Part shown: in pieces, positions 21,576-27,605 of the stretch | Layout: every line of letters starts with the position of its first letter | Numbering within the stretch: position 1 is the first letter of the stretch | From: a virus | IMG/VR virus record: IMGVR_UViG_3300032050_000494 | Span: 1-33,015 of that record | DNA: 33,015 nt | Reading direction: 5' to 3' (one strand) | The notes under the pieces: generated by a model | What the model saw: only the letters and a program-made list of their open reading frames with translations | Database searches by the model: none | Told to the model about the DNA's origin: nothing | Program-made: the position numbers and the translations under genes

Positions 21576-21749
21576 TTAATGCACTCCTGATGCACTTCTC
21601 CATGATGTGTTTCGTGGTGTGTAATCTCCTGAATACTTTTTAGGATACCATACTCCGCATCCTCCTCCGCCTCCGTTGGTATAGCGGCTGCAAGATGACA
21701 TGATGATGATGACAGCTAAAAATCCGAGTAGTTTTTTGAAGAGTTTCAT
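21576..21749 (-). CDS. Small secreted lipoprotein
   Basis: The ATG at 21749 gives 57 residues: MKLFKKLLGFLAVIIIMSSC is a lipoprotein signal peptide with lipobox MSSC (Cys20), followed by a short Gly/Cys-rich mature part (TNGGGGGCGVWYPKKYSGDY). An ATG at 21884 in the same frame would add 45 residues, but would bury the signal peptide. The stretch just before 21749 (CTAAACAAAAAACAAAACC) looks like the common leader. The upstream 45 codons may therefore be a separate in-frame extension or chance. A lipoprotein made early could coat the host envelope, for example in superinfection exclusion; this is inference. A strong terminator follows. Confidence 0.62.
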   Translation of the reverse strand: MKLFKKLLGFLAVIIIMSSCSRYTNGGGGGCGVWYPKKYSGDYTPRNTSWRSASGVH

Positions 21750-21905
21750 AAAATTTAGGTTTTGTTTTTTGTTTAGAGATTGTTTAAATACTGATGTGTC
21801 GAAGTAGTGGCATGTAGGTTTAGGTATAGGCTTTTGATAGTAAGCCCCTACGTTTAGTTCGTTTGCCCATTTATTGTAGTCCATAGCTGTTTAGGTTTAG
21901 AATGT

Positions 21906-21992
21906 TTATAATGATTCAATTAACCCAGCAATTAGTAAGCCGATTACGATAAAGGCAAGTACTGATAAGATTTCTTTTGTCGTCTTTTTCAT
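21906..21992 (-). CDS. 28-residue membrane micro-protein
   Basis: A very short ORF: MKKTTKEILSVLAFIVIGLL then IAGLIESL, a basic start and a single membrane helix. The leader CAAAAACAAAACAAA-ATG is an excellent copy of the early leader, which is the main support. It is located 21 nt upstream of the lipoprotein reading frame. Function unknown. Confidence 0.5.
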   Translation of the reverse strand: MKKTTKEILSVLAFIVIGLLIAGLIESL

Positions 21993-22363
21993 TTTGTTTT
22001 GTTTTTGAGTGGTGAAGAAATAGCGGGCAAAGGACAGCAAAGTTTGTCCCGTCGGCTTTTAGCACGTTGAAAATAGACGCGCGTTATGTATACCGATTTG
22101 CCCAAAGTATTATAAAAAATTCAGTTTAGGTATAAACAAAACAACCCTTTGTTTAACATCAGGGCGAGTATAGGTATAGACATGATATGCCTTGCCGGTT
22201 TTGTTTAGAATGAATTTTGAGTCGTTTTTACCTTAGATATATTTTTCTATATAAAAGCCTTATCCTAGTTCCCGGGCTTCACGCTGATAATCTTATCAAA
22301 TACTATCAGCCACGTACAAAGGGCGGCCAGTGTACGCGTGCGAGCTTTTCAAGTTAATTAGTT

Positions 22364-22474
22364 GCACCGCAATATATCCGCGCCTAATTTCGCAAAGAAC
22401 TTGCAAAGTAATATAAACGAATTAACATAATATAGCACCGCGCCTGATTTTATCATACAAGAGATGCACCGCGC
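22364..22474 (+). repeat. Direct repeats GCACCGC(GC)
   Basis: GCACCGC at 22364-22370, GCACCGCGC at 22435-22443 and 22466-22474. Two are linked to CGCGCCTAATTT (22379-22390) and CGCGCCTGATTT (22440-22451) elements. A further GCGCCTGATT occurs inside the next gene near 22945. Spacing is irregular. Confidence 0.55.
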
Positions 22475-22544
22475 ATTTTTCCCCTTGATAATATTATGTC
22501 TTTTCTATATATTGGCAACTACTTTGCATTAATGTTGCCTTTGT

Positions 22545-22594
22545 GCGCCTATGAAATACGATTTTCGCGCGTATCTTTATACGCTAATAGGCGC
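22545..22594. repeat. Nested inverted repeat
   Basis: Outer arms GCGCCTA (22545-22551) and TAGGCGC (22588-22594) enclose a perfect inner hairpin GCGTA-TCTTTA-TACGC (22569-22584). It ends 7 bp after the leftward gene at 22602-23099. There is no T-run of normal terminator length, so it may be an RNA-stabilising or protein-binding structure. Confidence 0.6.
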
Positions 22595-22601
22595 GACCTT
22601 A

Positions 22602-23099
22602 TTATATTATTTCCTGATTATAAACGGCTAGTAAGGTATCTTTATCAGTAATTGCGCCTACCTTTATGCCGCGATAATAACGCGCGATTATGTTAGTGTA
22701 TTCAGTCGGGTTGATACCGCCGCGTATCATACCTCGCGCCGCCTCAATTTCCTTTACATAATCTAAAATCTCCCTTTTTGGTAATTTTAGCACCTTTTCA
22801 ATAGTAATTTCTTTGCCGGTTTCATCTGATAATTTAGCCAAAAATACCTCAGATGCAGCGCGCGAATTGGTGGAAAATATCAGCTCAATTACTTCAAGGT
22901 TAAACAATTGGCTTTTAATATCCTTCGCTAATATTTGCCGCGCCTGATTAGTGGCCGCGCGCTTTTCCTTTGCGATTCTTTTAGCTAATTGTTTTGCCGT
23001 TTCATTTTCCTTTGCCTTAGTGGTAATTACATGATTAAGGGAAATTTCTACTTTGTCATTGCTCAAAGTAATTTCGGGGGATTGTGTTTTTGTGTTCAT
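22602..23099 (-). CDS. First gene of the leftward arm, basic hypothetical protein with unusual codon use
   Basis: I chose the ATG at 23099 (165 residues, MNTKTQSPEITLS). An ATG at 23156 overlaps the promoter box, while 23099 follows the leader CTCTAAATCAAAACAC-AATG. The protein is helical and basic (KQLAKRIAKEKRAATNQARQ, ILAKDIKSQLFNLEVI, VLKLPKREILDYVKEIEAA, YTNIIARYYRGIK). It has no recognised domain. Arginine codons are often CGC and alanine often GCG, unlike the AGA/AGG/CGT and GCT/GCA-rich neighbours, a sign of different origin. As the promoter-proximal early gene it may be a regulator or host-takeover protein. Confidence 0.62.
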   Translation of the reverse strand: MNTKTQSPEITLSNDKVEISLNHVITTKAKENETAKQLAKRIAKEKRAATNQARQILAKDIKSQLFNLEVIELIFSTNSRAASEVFLAKLSDETGKEITIEKVLKLPKREILDYVKEIEAARGMIRGGINPTEYTNIIARYYRGIKVGAITDKDTLLAVYNQEII

Positions 23100-23155
23100 T
23101 GTGTTTTGATTTAGAGATGAATAAATACGAACTATCTTTTTTTGTTCGTTCCTCA

Positions 23156-23163
23156 CAAAGATA
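23156..23163 (-). promoter_or_regulatory. Main leftward (early) promoter, -7 box
   Basis: TATCTTTG on the minus strand, perfect TAnnTTTG, 57 nt before the ATG at 23099. A TTG lies 15 nt upstream (23181-23179), closer than the usual 19-21. It faces away from the rightward promoter at 24156-24187, which uses the same octamer. Confidence 0.65.
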
Positions 23164-23189
23164 GGTATAAATGTATTACAATCATATAA

Positions 23190-23227
23190 ATATTTTCTAA
23201 ATTTTAAAACTATTTTTTAGAAAATAT
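23190..23227. repeat. Perfect 12-bp inverted repeat, possible operator
   Basis: ATATTTTCTAAA (23190-23201) and TTTAGAAAATAT (23216-23227) with a 14-bp spacer, located 26 bp upstream of the early -7 box. Its place, around the -33 region and just upstream, fits a dimeric repressor or activator site. Confidence 0.65.
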
Positions 23228-23237
23228 CTAACTAAAA

Positions 23238-23268
23238 TAATTAGCATATAATACTAAATTAATTAGCA
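23238..23268 (+). repeat. Direct repeat TAATTAGCA, 22-bp spacing
   Basis: TAATTAGCA at 23238-23246 and again at 23260-23268, start to start 22 bp, about two helical turns. It sits next to the palindrome upstream of the early promoter, so a protein binding one face of the DNA is possible. Confidence 0.55.
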
Positions 23269-23508
23269 AAGTATCTGTTATAAATACATAGTATCAACAG
23301 AGGATAATTTACCCGATACAAAAAACAGATATTAAAAATTACAATGGGTTATTTTGTGGGGGATAGTATATGGGGGAAGGGTAGCAACACAGCCGGCCTC
23401 AATCAACCATAAAAAAAAATGGGTTTGCTTTATTTTCCCTCTGAAAAGTTAGTCAGCTAACGGGGACGCGTAACCGCTTCGCATCCGGCCGGAGGTACAC
23501 GGGTTTGT

Positions 23509-24139
23509 ATAACAGCTTCCCCAAATACGGGTCAGCGGACGGGGTAGGGGGGTTATCTCAACCTCCTACGTATTAAATCCCGTTTTAAAACTCGTCATAA
23601 CCGGCAAATGTGTTATTATTTAACAGCTAACCTACCCGGTTTTTTCAAAACCTCATGTGTTTGCGGTGCTGTTATGTAGTGGTGTGGGGGTGTTATTTAG
23701 ACGGGTTTGTGTGCGTTGGGTATGTAGTATGGGTAGGATATGAATAACAGCTAATTTAGGGTTGTTATTTATATCCGTATTATGTGTAGGCGCATAGTAT
23801 CCCCTTAGTACGGGCTGAATTTCGTTTACATTAGTTAAAGATTTATGCCTTATACCGTACGTTGCTACCGTAGTAGTACACCTTCATAACAGCCCTAATA
23901 TCCTGTAAAAGTCTCAAAACTCTTAACAGCTGTTACCTATAAGGGTCTTTATATTCTTTAACCATTTGCTACGCTATCGGGGACACATCCTGTTTATTTA
24001 ACAGTAACTACCCGACGTCTGGGCTTTTGATTGATGTGGTAAACCTACATCTCGTGAAAGCCGTAACTATCTAAGAGGATAGTGCGTATTTTGTTCGTTA
24101 AGAACTTATAAAAAGAACTACATCAAAGATAATAACAGC
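23509..24139. repeat. Clustered TAACAGC repeats
   Basis: ATAACAGC or TTAACAGC at 23509, 23620, 23744, 23886, 23923 and 24132 on the plus strand and at 23675-23668 on the minus strand, plus the variant TTAACAGT at 23998. Spacing is irregular (37-209 bp), more like DnaA-box clusters than classical iterons. By chance a given 7-mer would be expected well under once in such a length. Confidence 0.6.
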
Positions 24140-24203
24140 AAATATTTTAAACAAATTTGTTTTTTCAACACTTTTGTCGTATCTTTGAATCCTCGTGAAA
24201 GCC
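24051..24203 (+). repeat. Direct repeat CTCGTGAAAGCC
   Basis: The 12-mer occurs at 24051-24062 and 24192-24203. Each copy is followed by a hairpin (24066-24083 and 24222-24245). The second copy is at the predicted 5' end of a short transcript. Confidence 0.55.
24156..24187 (+). promoter_or_regulatory. Main rightward (late-side) promoter
   Basis: TTTG (24156-24159), 20-nt spacer, TATCTTTG (24180-24187): a perfect Bacteroidetes primary-sigma promoter. Transcription would begin near 24193, at the second copy of CTCGTGAAAGCC, and meets a terminator only about 50 nt later. Confidence 0.75.
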
Positions 24204-24252
24204 TCGAAAGAGAACTTAATTCCCATCGGTAGTCCTGCTGATGGGTTTTTTT
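24192..24252 (+). ncRNA. Short transcript between promoter and terminator
   Basis: From the predicted start to the T-run is only about 60 nt: the 12-mer CTCGTGAAAGCC, an A-rich middle, and a terminator hairpin. There is no start codon with a useful frame. It may be a small RNA or an attenuated leader that limits read-through into the late genes until an antiterminator acts. Both readings are inference. Confidence 0.42.
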
Positions 24253-24257
24253 ATTTT
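24222..24257 (+). terminator. Rho-independent terminator in late leader
   Basis: Arms CCCATC (24222-24227) and GATGGG (24240-24245), extendable inward through GGTA/TGCT with wobble pairs, followed by TTTTTTTATTTT (24246-24257). It lies 35 nt after the -7 box of the strong rightward promoter. Confidence 0.75.
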
Positions 24258-24281
24258 GTAAACTATTTTCTATTATATTTG
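24255..24281 (+). promoter_or_regulatory. Promoter for the secreted-protein gene
   Basis: TATATTTG (24274-24281) is a perfect -7 box 14 nt before the ATG at 24296. A TTTG lies at 24255-24258, 15 nt upstream, a shorter spacer than usual. It would restart transcription after the terminator. Confidence 0.55.
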
Positions 24282-24295
24282 TAAAAACATTTTAA

Positions 24296-24694
24296 ATGAA
24301 AAAGATTTTAATTGCTGTTATTTTTATTTTAGGGTTTAACTACTGTTATGCTCAACCAGCTCAAAAGATTGAGTTCGTAGGTGTCGACTCATTAATCAAT
24401 ACCGATACCGTTGTAAAAAACATCACGCTATCTACTACGCTTAATGGGATTGTATTACAACCTGTATTTAATCGAGTTTCAGGTACTGCTGCCGGAAAAT
24501 TCTTTCTTGCTCAAAGTATTGATGGTACTAACTTCATCACTACTGACAGCTTAATCCTGTCTAATCAATTAGTAAATACAGCACTTATCACTAAGTCTCA
24601 ACCAACAGCACTGTACTATAGACTGACATTTATCAGCTCAGGAACTGTTGCTATGTGGCCTGAACTATGGTATCTTCCAAGAAAAGAAAAGTAA
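24296..24694 (+). CDS. Small secreted or virion protein with signal peptide
   Basis: 132 residues. MKKILIAVIFILGFNYCYAQ is a typical Sec signal peptide, cleaved probably after Ala19. The mature part is Thr/Leu/Ser-rich and beta-like (LINTDTVVKNITLSTTLNG, GTAAGKFFLAQSIDGTNF, SQPTALYYRLTFISSGTV). The DGTNFITTDSL and LYYRLTF pieces resemble small beta-sandwich domains common in Bacteroidetes secreted proteins. A Sec signal on a phage protein directly before a tail fibre gene is unusual: it may be exported to the host surface or derived from a host gene. Function unknown. Confidence 0.6.
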   Translation: MKKILIAVIFILGFNYCYAQPAQKIEFVGVDSLINTDTVVKNITLSTTLNGIVLQPVFNRVSGTAAGKFFLAQSIDGTNFITTDSLILSNQLVNTALITKSQPTALYYRLTFISSGTVAMWPELWYLPRKEK

Positions 24695-24733
24695 TCTGTT
24701 GAAGGATTAATAGCTAAATACTTTTAATTAGTT

Positions 24734-24741
24734 TTAAATTT
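24734..24741 (+). promoter_or_regulatory. Weak promoter-like box before tail fibre gene
   Basis: TAAATTTA, one mismatch from TAnnTTTG, lies about 16 nt before the ATG at 24758 in a 63-nt AT-rich gap. The level of match is modest; read-through from upstream is equally possible. Confidence 0.3.
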
Positions 24742-24757
24742 ACAAAAAAAATAAATA

Positions 24758-25789
24758 ATGGCAATTTTATTAAAACCAAGAAGCAATAAGGAAGGTGTAG
24801 TTGAAACTACAGCTGACCTAGCACAATTAAATGGAAGACCAGAATACCAAGTTTTGGTAAAAGATGTAGGTATTTTTGAATGGGTTGGAAGTGGAGAAGT
24901 AGATGATAACAATATTTTCTTAGGAGCAAATGGCTTCTGGAGCAGAGTAATACAATCAGGAGAAGGAGTTAACATCGGATTTGTTCCTGAGAATGTAGCA
25001 AATAAATCTGTTTCTGTTACAGCTGACGGAACTAGCGATACAAAATATCCTTCCGTAAAAGCTTCTAAAGATTATGCAGATTCATTGATTGTAGGACTTT
25101 TGAACGATAGAGGTAACTTTACCCCTAGCGTATCTTCTCCTGGTGGATGGCCTACAACTGGTGGTAGCGGTACTGCTGGAGCTATTAAAAAAGGAGACAT
25201 TTGGTTTTGCGCTGCTGATGGATTCTTAGGAACTACAGCTGTAGTTACTGGTGCTAGCTTCAGAGCATTAACAGACGCTCCTGGTCAAACTGCTGGAAAC
25301 TGGAATATCCTTAACTCTGGTCTTGGATATACTCCTGAAAATGTAGCTAATAAGTCTACTTCAACAGCGCTAGGTACAAGTAATACACTTTACCCTACTC
25401 AAAATGCTGTTAAAGCTTATGTAGATGCTAACGCAGGACTTCCTTATAAAGTGTATACAGCATCTTTCTTAATTTCAGGAACTGGAGTTTCAAGTTTAAC
25501 TGTATTTAGAAATACAATCGGAAATGGTTCCGGAGATGGTATTAATGATATAGCATGGACTGGAAATGGATTTGATTGTAATGCTAATATGACTGGTAGC
25601 ACAGCATTCCCTTCTGGAAAAACCTGGGTACAATCTACAAATTATACATCAGGTGGGCAAACATTTAACTTTTATGGAAGAAGAATGTCAAATACTCAAG
25701 TTAGATATAGCTCAATTCTTCCATCTAATAATAGCCAAGGAGGGGGAACGGCTGCATTAGTATTTATTGAAATTCGCGTTTATCCATAA
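24758..25789 (+). CDS. Tail fibre / collar-type protein
   Basis: 343 residues. The N-terminal part (residues 1-70) reads ETTADLAQLNGRPEYQVLVK and GIFEWVGSGEVDDNN, a common phage fibre start. Two copies of a fibre repeat follow: PENVANKSVSVTADGT...YPSVKASKDYAD (about 77-107) and PENVANKSTSTALGTSN...YPTQNAVKAYVD (about 193-223). This repeat is typical of phage tail fibres and collar fibres. The C-terminal part (about 230-343) is a beta-rich tip (TFNFYGRRMSNTQVRYSS, LVFIEIRVYP). It likely mediates receptor recognition. A terminator follows the gene. Confidence 0.75.
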   Translation: MAILLKPRSNKEGVVETTADLAQLNGRPEYQVLVKDVGIFEWVGSGEVDDNNIFLGANGFWSRVIQSGEGVNIGFVPENVANKSVSVTADGTSDTKYPSVKASKDYADSLIVGLLNDRGNFTPSVSSPGGWPTTGGSGTAGAIKKGDIWFCAADGFLGTTAVVTGASFRALTDAPGQTAGNWNILNSGLGYTPENVANKSTSTALGTSNTLYPTQNAVKAYVDANAGLPYKVYTASFLISGTGVSSLTVFRNTIGNGSGDGINDIAWTGNGFDCNANMTGSTAFPSGKTWVQSTNYTSGGQTFNFYGRRMSNTQVRYSSILPSNNSQGGGTAALVFIEIRVYP

Positions 25790-25825
25790 ACTTTGTTCAT
25801 GGTTTGGTTTGGTTAATTGGTTAAT

Positions 25826-25853
25826 AACCCCATCTTTTTAGGTGGGGTTTTTT
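25826..25853 (+). terminator. Rho-independent terminator
   Basis: Arms AACCCCATC (25826-25834) and GGTGGGGTT (25841-25849) around a TTTTTA loop, followed by a T-run to 25853. It ends the fibre transcript; a promoter for the next gene lies 17 nt downstream. Confidence 0.85.
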
Positions 25854-25869
25854 CGTCCGAAATATTTCC

Positions 25870-25877
25870 TATATTTG
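25870..25877 (+). promoter_or_regulatory. Promoter -7 box of the packaging operon
   Basis: TATATTTG, perfect TAnnTTTG, 17 nt before the ATG at 25895 and right after a terminator. No TTTG is seen at -33; T-rich sequence of the terminator lies there. It decides the start of the next gene, since an upstream ATG at 25817 lies inside the terminator. Confidence 0.6.
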
Positions 25878-25894
25878 TGACAAATAGAAACAGA

Positions 25895-26536
25895 ATGAAT
25901 CCCAAACCACTAAGGGGAGAACTACTCGTTATAGTAGATAAAGAAGATAAATACTCCCATACAATTGCAGGAACAGACATCAAATTATTTATCGACAAAG
26001 ACTTTGGCTGGAACGAAAGAGAAAAGAATGCCGTCAATGCTGTCGTTAAAGACCCAGGTAAAACAAACCTAAAAGAAGGTACACCAATCGTATGCTGGCA
26101 TAACTCATTTACAGAGCATTCACTAATTGATACTATTGATACAGATGAAGATTCTCTGTATGGTGGTAAAAAGAAACTGCAACTGCATAAAGTAAATCCA
26201 AAGCATATATTCTTTTACTTTGAAAATAATGAGCCTAAACCAATGGAAGGCTTTTTACTGGTAGATAGAATATACTACAAACCAAAAACAGAGTCCATTA
26301 TCTTAACGGATGTAAATGAACAGAAAGAAAACAATAGAGTTGTAATAAAGGGTACACCATCAGGATTTGAGCTTTGCTCTGTTGGCGATATAGTTATAAT
26401 AGAGACTATGGCTGATTACGAGGTTGTGTATGCACACGAAGGAAGAGAGCATCGTATCATAAGAATTAAAGAAGAAGATATTATGGCAATAGACCATACA
26501 TTCGAAATAAACGAAACACATAGAGTAGGTATATGA
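25895..26536 (+). CDS. Tandem GroES-like (co-chaperonin fold) protein
   Basis: 213 residues from the ATG at 25895. The C-terminal half (about 118-210) has a GroES-like order: GFLLVDRIYYKPKTESIIL, NRVVIKGTPSGFELCSVGDI, VIIETMADYEVVYAHEGREH, RIIRIKEEDIMAID, close to the GDxV...e...i..sdilAi pattern of GroES. The N-terminal half (about 5-115) repeats it weakly: LRGELLVIVDKE, NAVVKDPGKTNLKEGTPIVC, VNPKHIFFYF. So the protein looks like two GroES-fold domains. It may assist folding of the capsid protein with host GroEL, as T4 gp31 does, or be a virion protein; the mobile loop is not obvious. The stop overlaps the next ATG. Confidence 0.55.
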   Translation: MNPKPLRGELLVIVDKEDKYSHTIAGTDIKLFIDKDFGWNEREKNAVNAVVKDPGKTNLKEGTPIVCWHNSFTEHSLIDTIDTDEDSLYGGKKKLQLHKVNPKHIFFYFENNEPKPMEGFLLVDRIYYKPKTESIILTDVNEQKENNRVVIKGTPSGFELCSVGDIVIIETMADYEVVYAHEGREHRIIRIKEEDIMAIDHTFEINETHRVGI

Positions 26537-26856
26537 CAGATATAGTAAAACTGAAACAAAGAGTTCAGGAACTAGAAAAGGAGCTAGAAACCTATAAGGC
26601 AGACGGTCTGCAAGGGCTGTACCATGCCTTAAACTACCAACTTGTAAAACTGGCGGAAGAACTCAACGGAGAATACGTATCATTTAAATCCAAAAACGAT
26701 AAAACTTTTGAACGCGTATGGAAAGCAATGGTAGACAGCAAGGACGTAGCACAGAACCTGCTATGGCTCAAGAAGGAACTCAAAGTGGGAGAATCGAAGG
26801 AGGAGGAGAAAGTACTGATACCTCGAAACCCACTGGAGACGTTCCTGAAAAAGTAA
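26533..26856 (+). CDS. Coiled-coil hypothetical protein
   Basis: 107 residues. The N-terminal helix (TDIVKLKQRVQELEKELETY) is a clear coiled coil. Then a helical middle (QGLYHALNYQLVKLAEELNG, FERVWKAMVDSKDVAQNLLW) and an acidic linker (VGESKEEEKVLIPRNPLE). It is coupled to the GroES-like gene (ATGA) and lies two genes before the large terminase, so a role in packaging (small terminase partner) or scaffolding is possible. No family recognised. Confidence 0.5.
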   Translation: MTDIVKLKQRVQELEKELETYKADGLQGLYHALNYQLVKLAEELNGEYVSFKSKNDKTFERVWKAMVDSKDVAQNLLWLKKELKVGESKEEEKVLIPRNPLETFLKK

Positions 26857-26894
26857 AGCCTAAATGCGACAGGATATTCGTTAAAAGAGGGCGC

Positions 26895-27605
26895 ATGTAT
26901 AGCGGAGATAAGGTAATAGAATACCTTAATAAGCTACGCAAAAAATGCGAGAACGAAAGGCTTAGAGCCATAGGACTCAAAAAAACGAACCAAAAAATGC
27001 GCGCTAGAAACCTTAAAAAGAACGAAAAGTACATTAAGGATTACAGCATTATGCGCCTAAAGTATCACTTTTTAAGCAAACGCTATAAGAAGATGATGGA
27101 GCAGTGGAAAGAGAAAGTGAAAGCAGAGAAAGAAAAGTATAAAAAGTTCCGCACAGAAGATTTAAAATTAATGCGAAAGCAGGAGTGGAACAGGGCAAAG
27201 TACTACTGGGAGGTCCCAAATGACAAAACGAATCCGCGCAATTACGATATAATTACGTGGACTCGAATATACGCTAAGTTAGGTATTGTACGCAAAAGAA
27301 CAAAATTAAGAAGCTACGAATTAATTGTTTTATTGTGGATAAGTGCTAATGAAGAAGGTACAGCTGTTGCTAGGTTGTGGAGTGAAGATACAGGTATTAC
27401 ATTTGCATCTCTAAAAACATGTGCAGCAAAACTTGAAAAATATAATCTTGTAAGAGTATATAAGAGTGGAAGTCGCAATGTTTATGAACTAACAGAAAGA
27501 GGCAAGAAGTTTGTAGACCCTATAATAGCGTTTGTAAAAAAAGAGCATCAAAATGCAAAAAAACGAAAGCGTAAGTTTGTACGGGATAGAGTACCAACTC
27601 CCTAA
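26895..27605 (+). CDS. Winged-helix protein before terminase, possible small terminase subunit
   Basis: I took the ATG at 26895 (236 residues), preceded by AAAAGAGGG. Earlier ATGs at 26763 and 26718 would overlap the previous gene by 94 or 139 nt; their extra residues (GGGESTDTSKPTGDVPEKVK) look like a plausible disordered tail, so the start is open. The middle is a very basic, long helix (KKMMEQWKEKVKAEKEKYKK). The C-terminal part is a MarR-like winged helix: YELIVLLWISANEEGTAVAR, GITFASLKTCAAKLEKYNLV, VYELTERGKKFVD. DNA binding and position next to terL suggest the small terminase, or a late regulator. Confidence 0.55.
   Translation: MYSGDKVIEYLNKLRKKCENERLRAIGLKKTNQKMRARNLKKNEKYIKDYSIMRLKYHFLSKRYKKMMEQWKEKVKAEKEKYKKFRTEDLKLMRKQEWNRAKYYWEVPNDKTNPRNYDIITWTRIYAKLGIVRKRTKLRSYELIVLLWISANEEGTAVARLWSEDTGITFASLKTCAAKLEKYNLVRVYKSGSRNVYELTERGKKFVDPIIAFVKKEHQNAKKRKRKFVRDRVPTP

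Larger units (their letters stand above)
21993..22601. other. 609-bp gene-poor, GCGC-rich intergenic island
   Basis: No ORF of convincing length on either strand. GCGC/CGCG tetramers are far denser than in most of the window. It holds the inverted repeat GCTGATA (22283-22289)/TATCAGC (22304-22310), imperfect arms CACGTAC/GTACGCGTG (22311-22340), three GCACCGC copies, and a nested hairpin at 22545-22594. A 26-codon plus-strand frame at 22551 is noted but not supported. The region could be the 3' UTR of the 22602 gene, a structured RNA, or the remnant of a transferred segment. Confidence 0.5.
23164..24155. other. About 1 kb gene-free divergent control region, candidate replication origin
   Basis: Between the divergent promoters there is no ORF worth calling. 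The first 170 bp are very AT-rich and contain a 12-bp palindrome and a pair of 9-bp direct repeats. The rest is GT/GGG-rich on the plus strand and carries at least seven TAACAGC copies, two ACGGGTTTGT copies (23500-23509 and 23701-23710), the palindrome AACAGCTGTT (23925-23934) and a small hairpin ACTATC/GATAGT (24066-24083). An AT-rich segment beside clustered repeats, with primase-helicase and DnaA-like proteins encoded in the same arm, fits an origin; this is inference. Confidence 0.5.

Noticed and set aside
22027-22052. Hairpin GGGCAAA/TTTGTCCC as a terminator
   Set aside because: The arms pair only with a bulge and no T-run follows on either strand; kept as part of the structured island.
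22551-22631. 26-codon plus-strand frame MKYDFRAYLYTLIGATLLYY...
   Set aside because: It looks like a membrane peptide but overlaps the nested hairpin and the end of the leftward gene, and has no promoter box or leader.
23100-23156. Upstream ATG (23156) for the first leftward gene
   Set aside because: It overlaps the -7 box of the promoter, so the message would not contain it; the ATG at 23099 has the common leader.
23460-23580. GC-rich stretch that might be a tRNA
   Set aside because: No acceptor stem pairing and no GGTTCGA-type T arm on either strand.
23160-24150. Repeats considered as a CRISPR array
   Set aside because: The TAACAGC and ACGGGTTTGT copies are short and irregularly spaced, without uniform spacers or cas genes.
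25817-25894. Upstream ATG for the GroES-like gene
   Set aside because: This extension lies inside a strong terminator hairpin and the promoter box; the start at 25895 is the only one downstream of the promoter.
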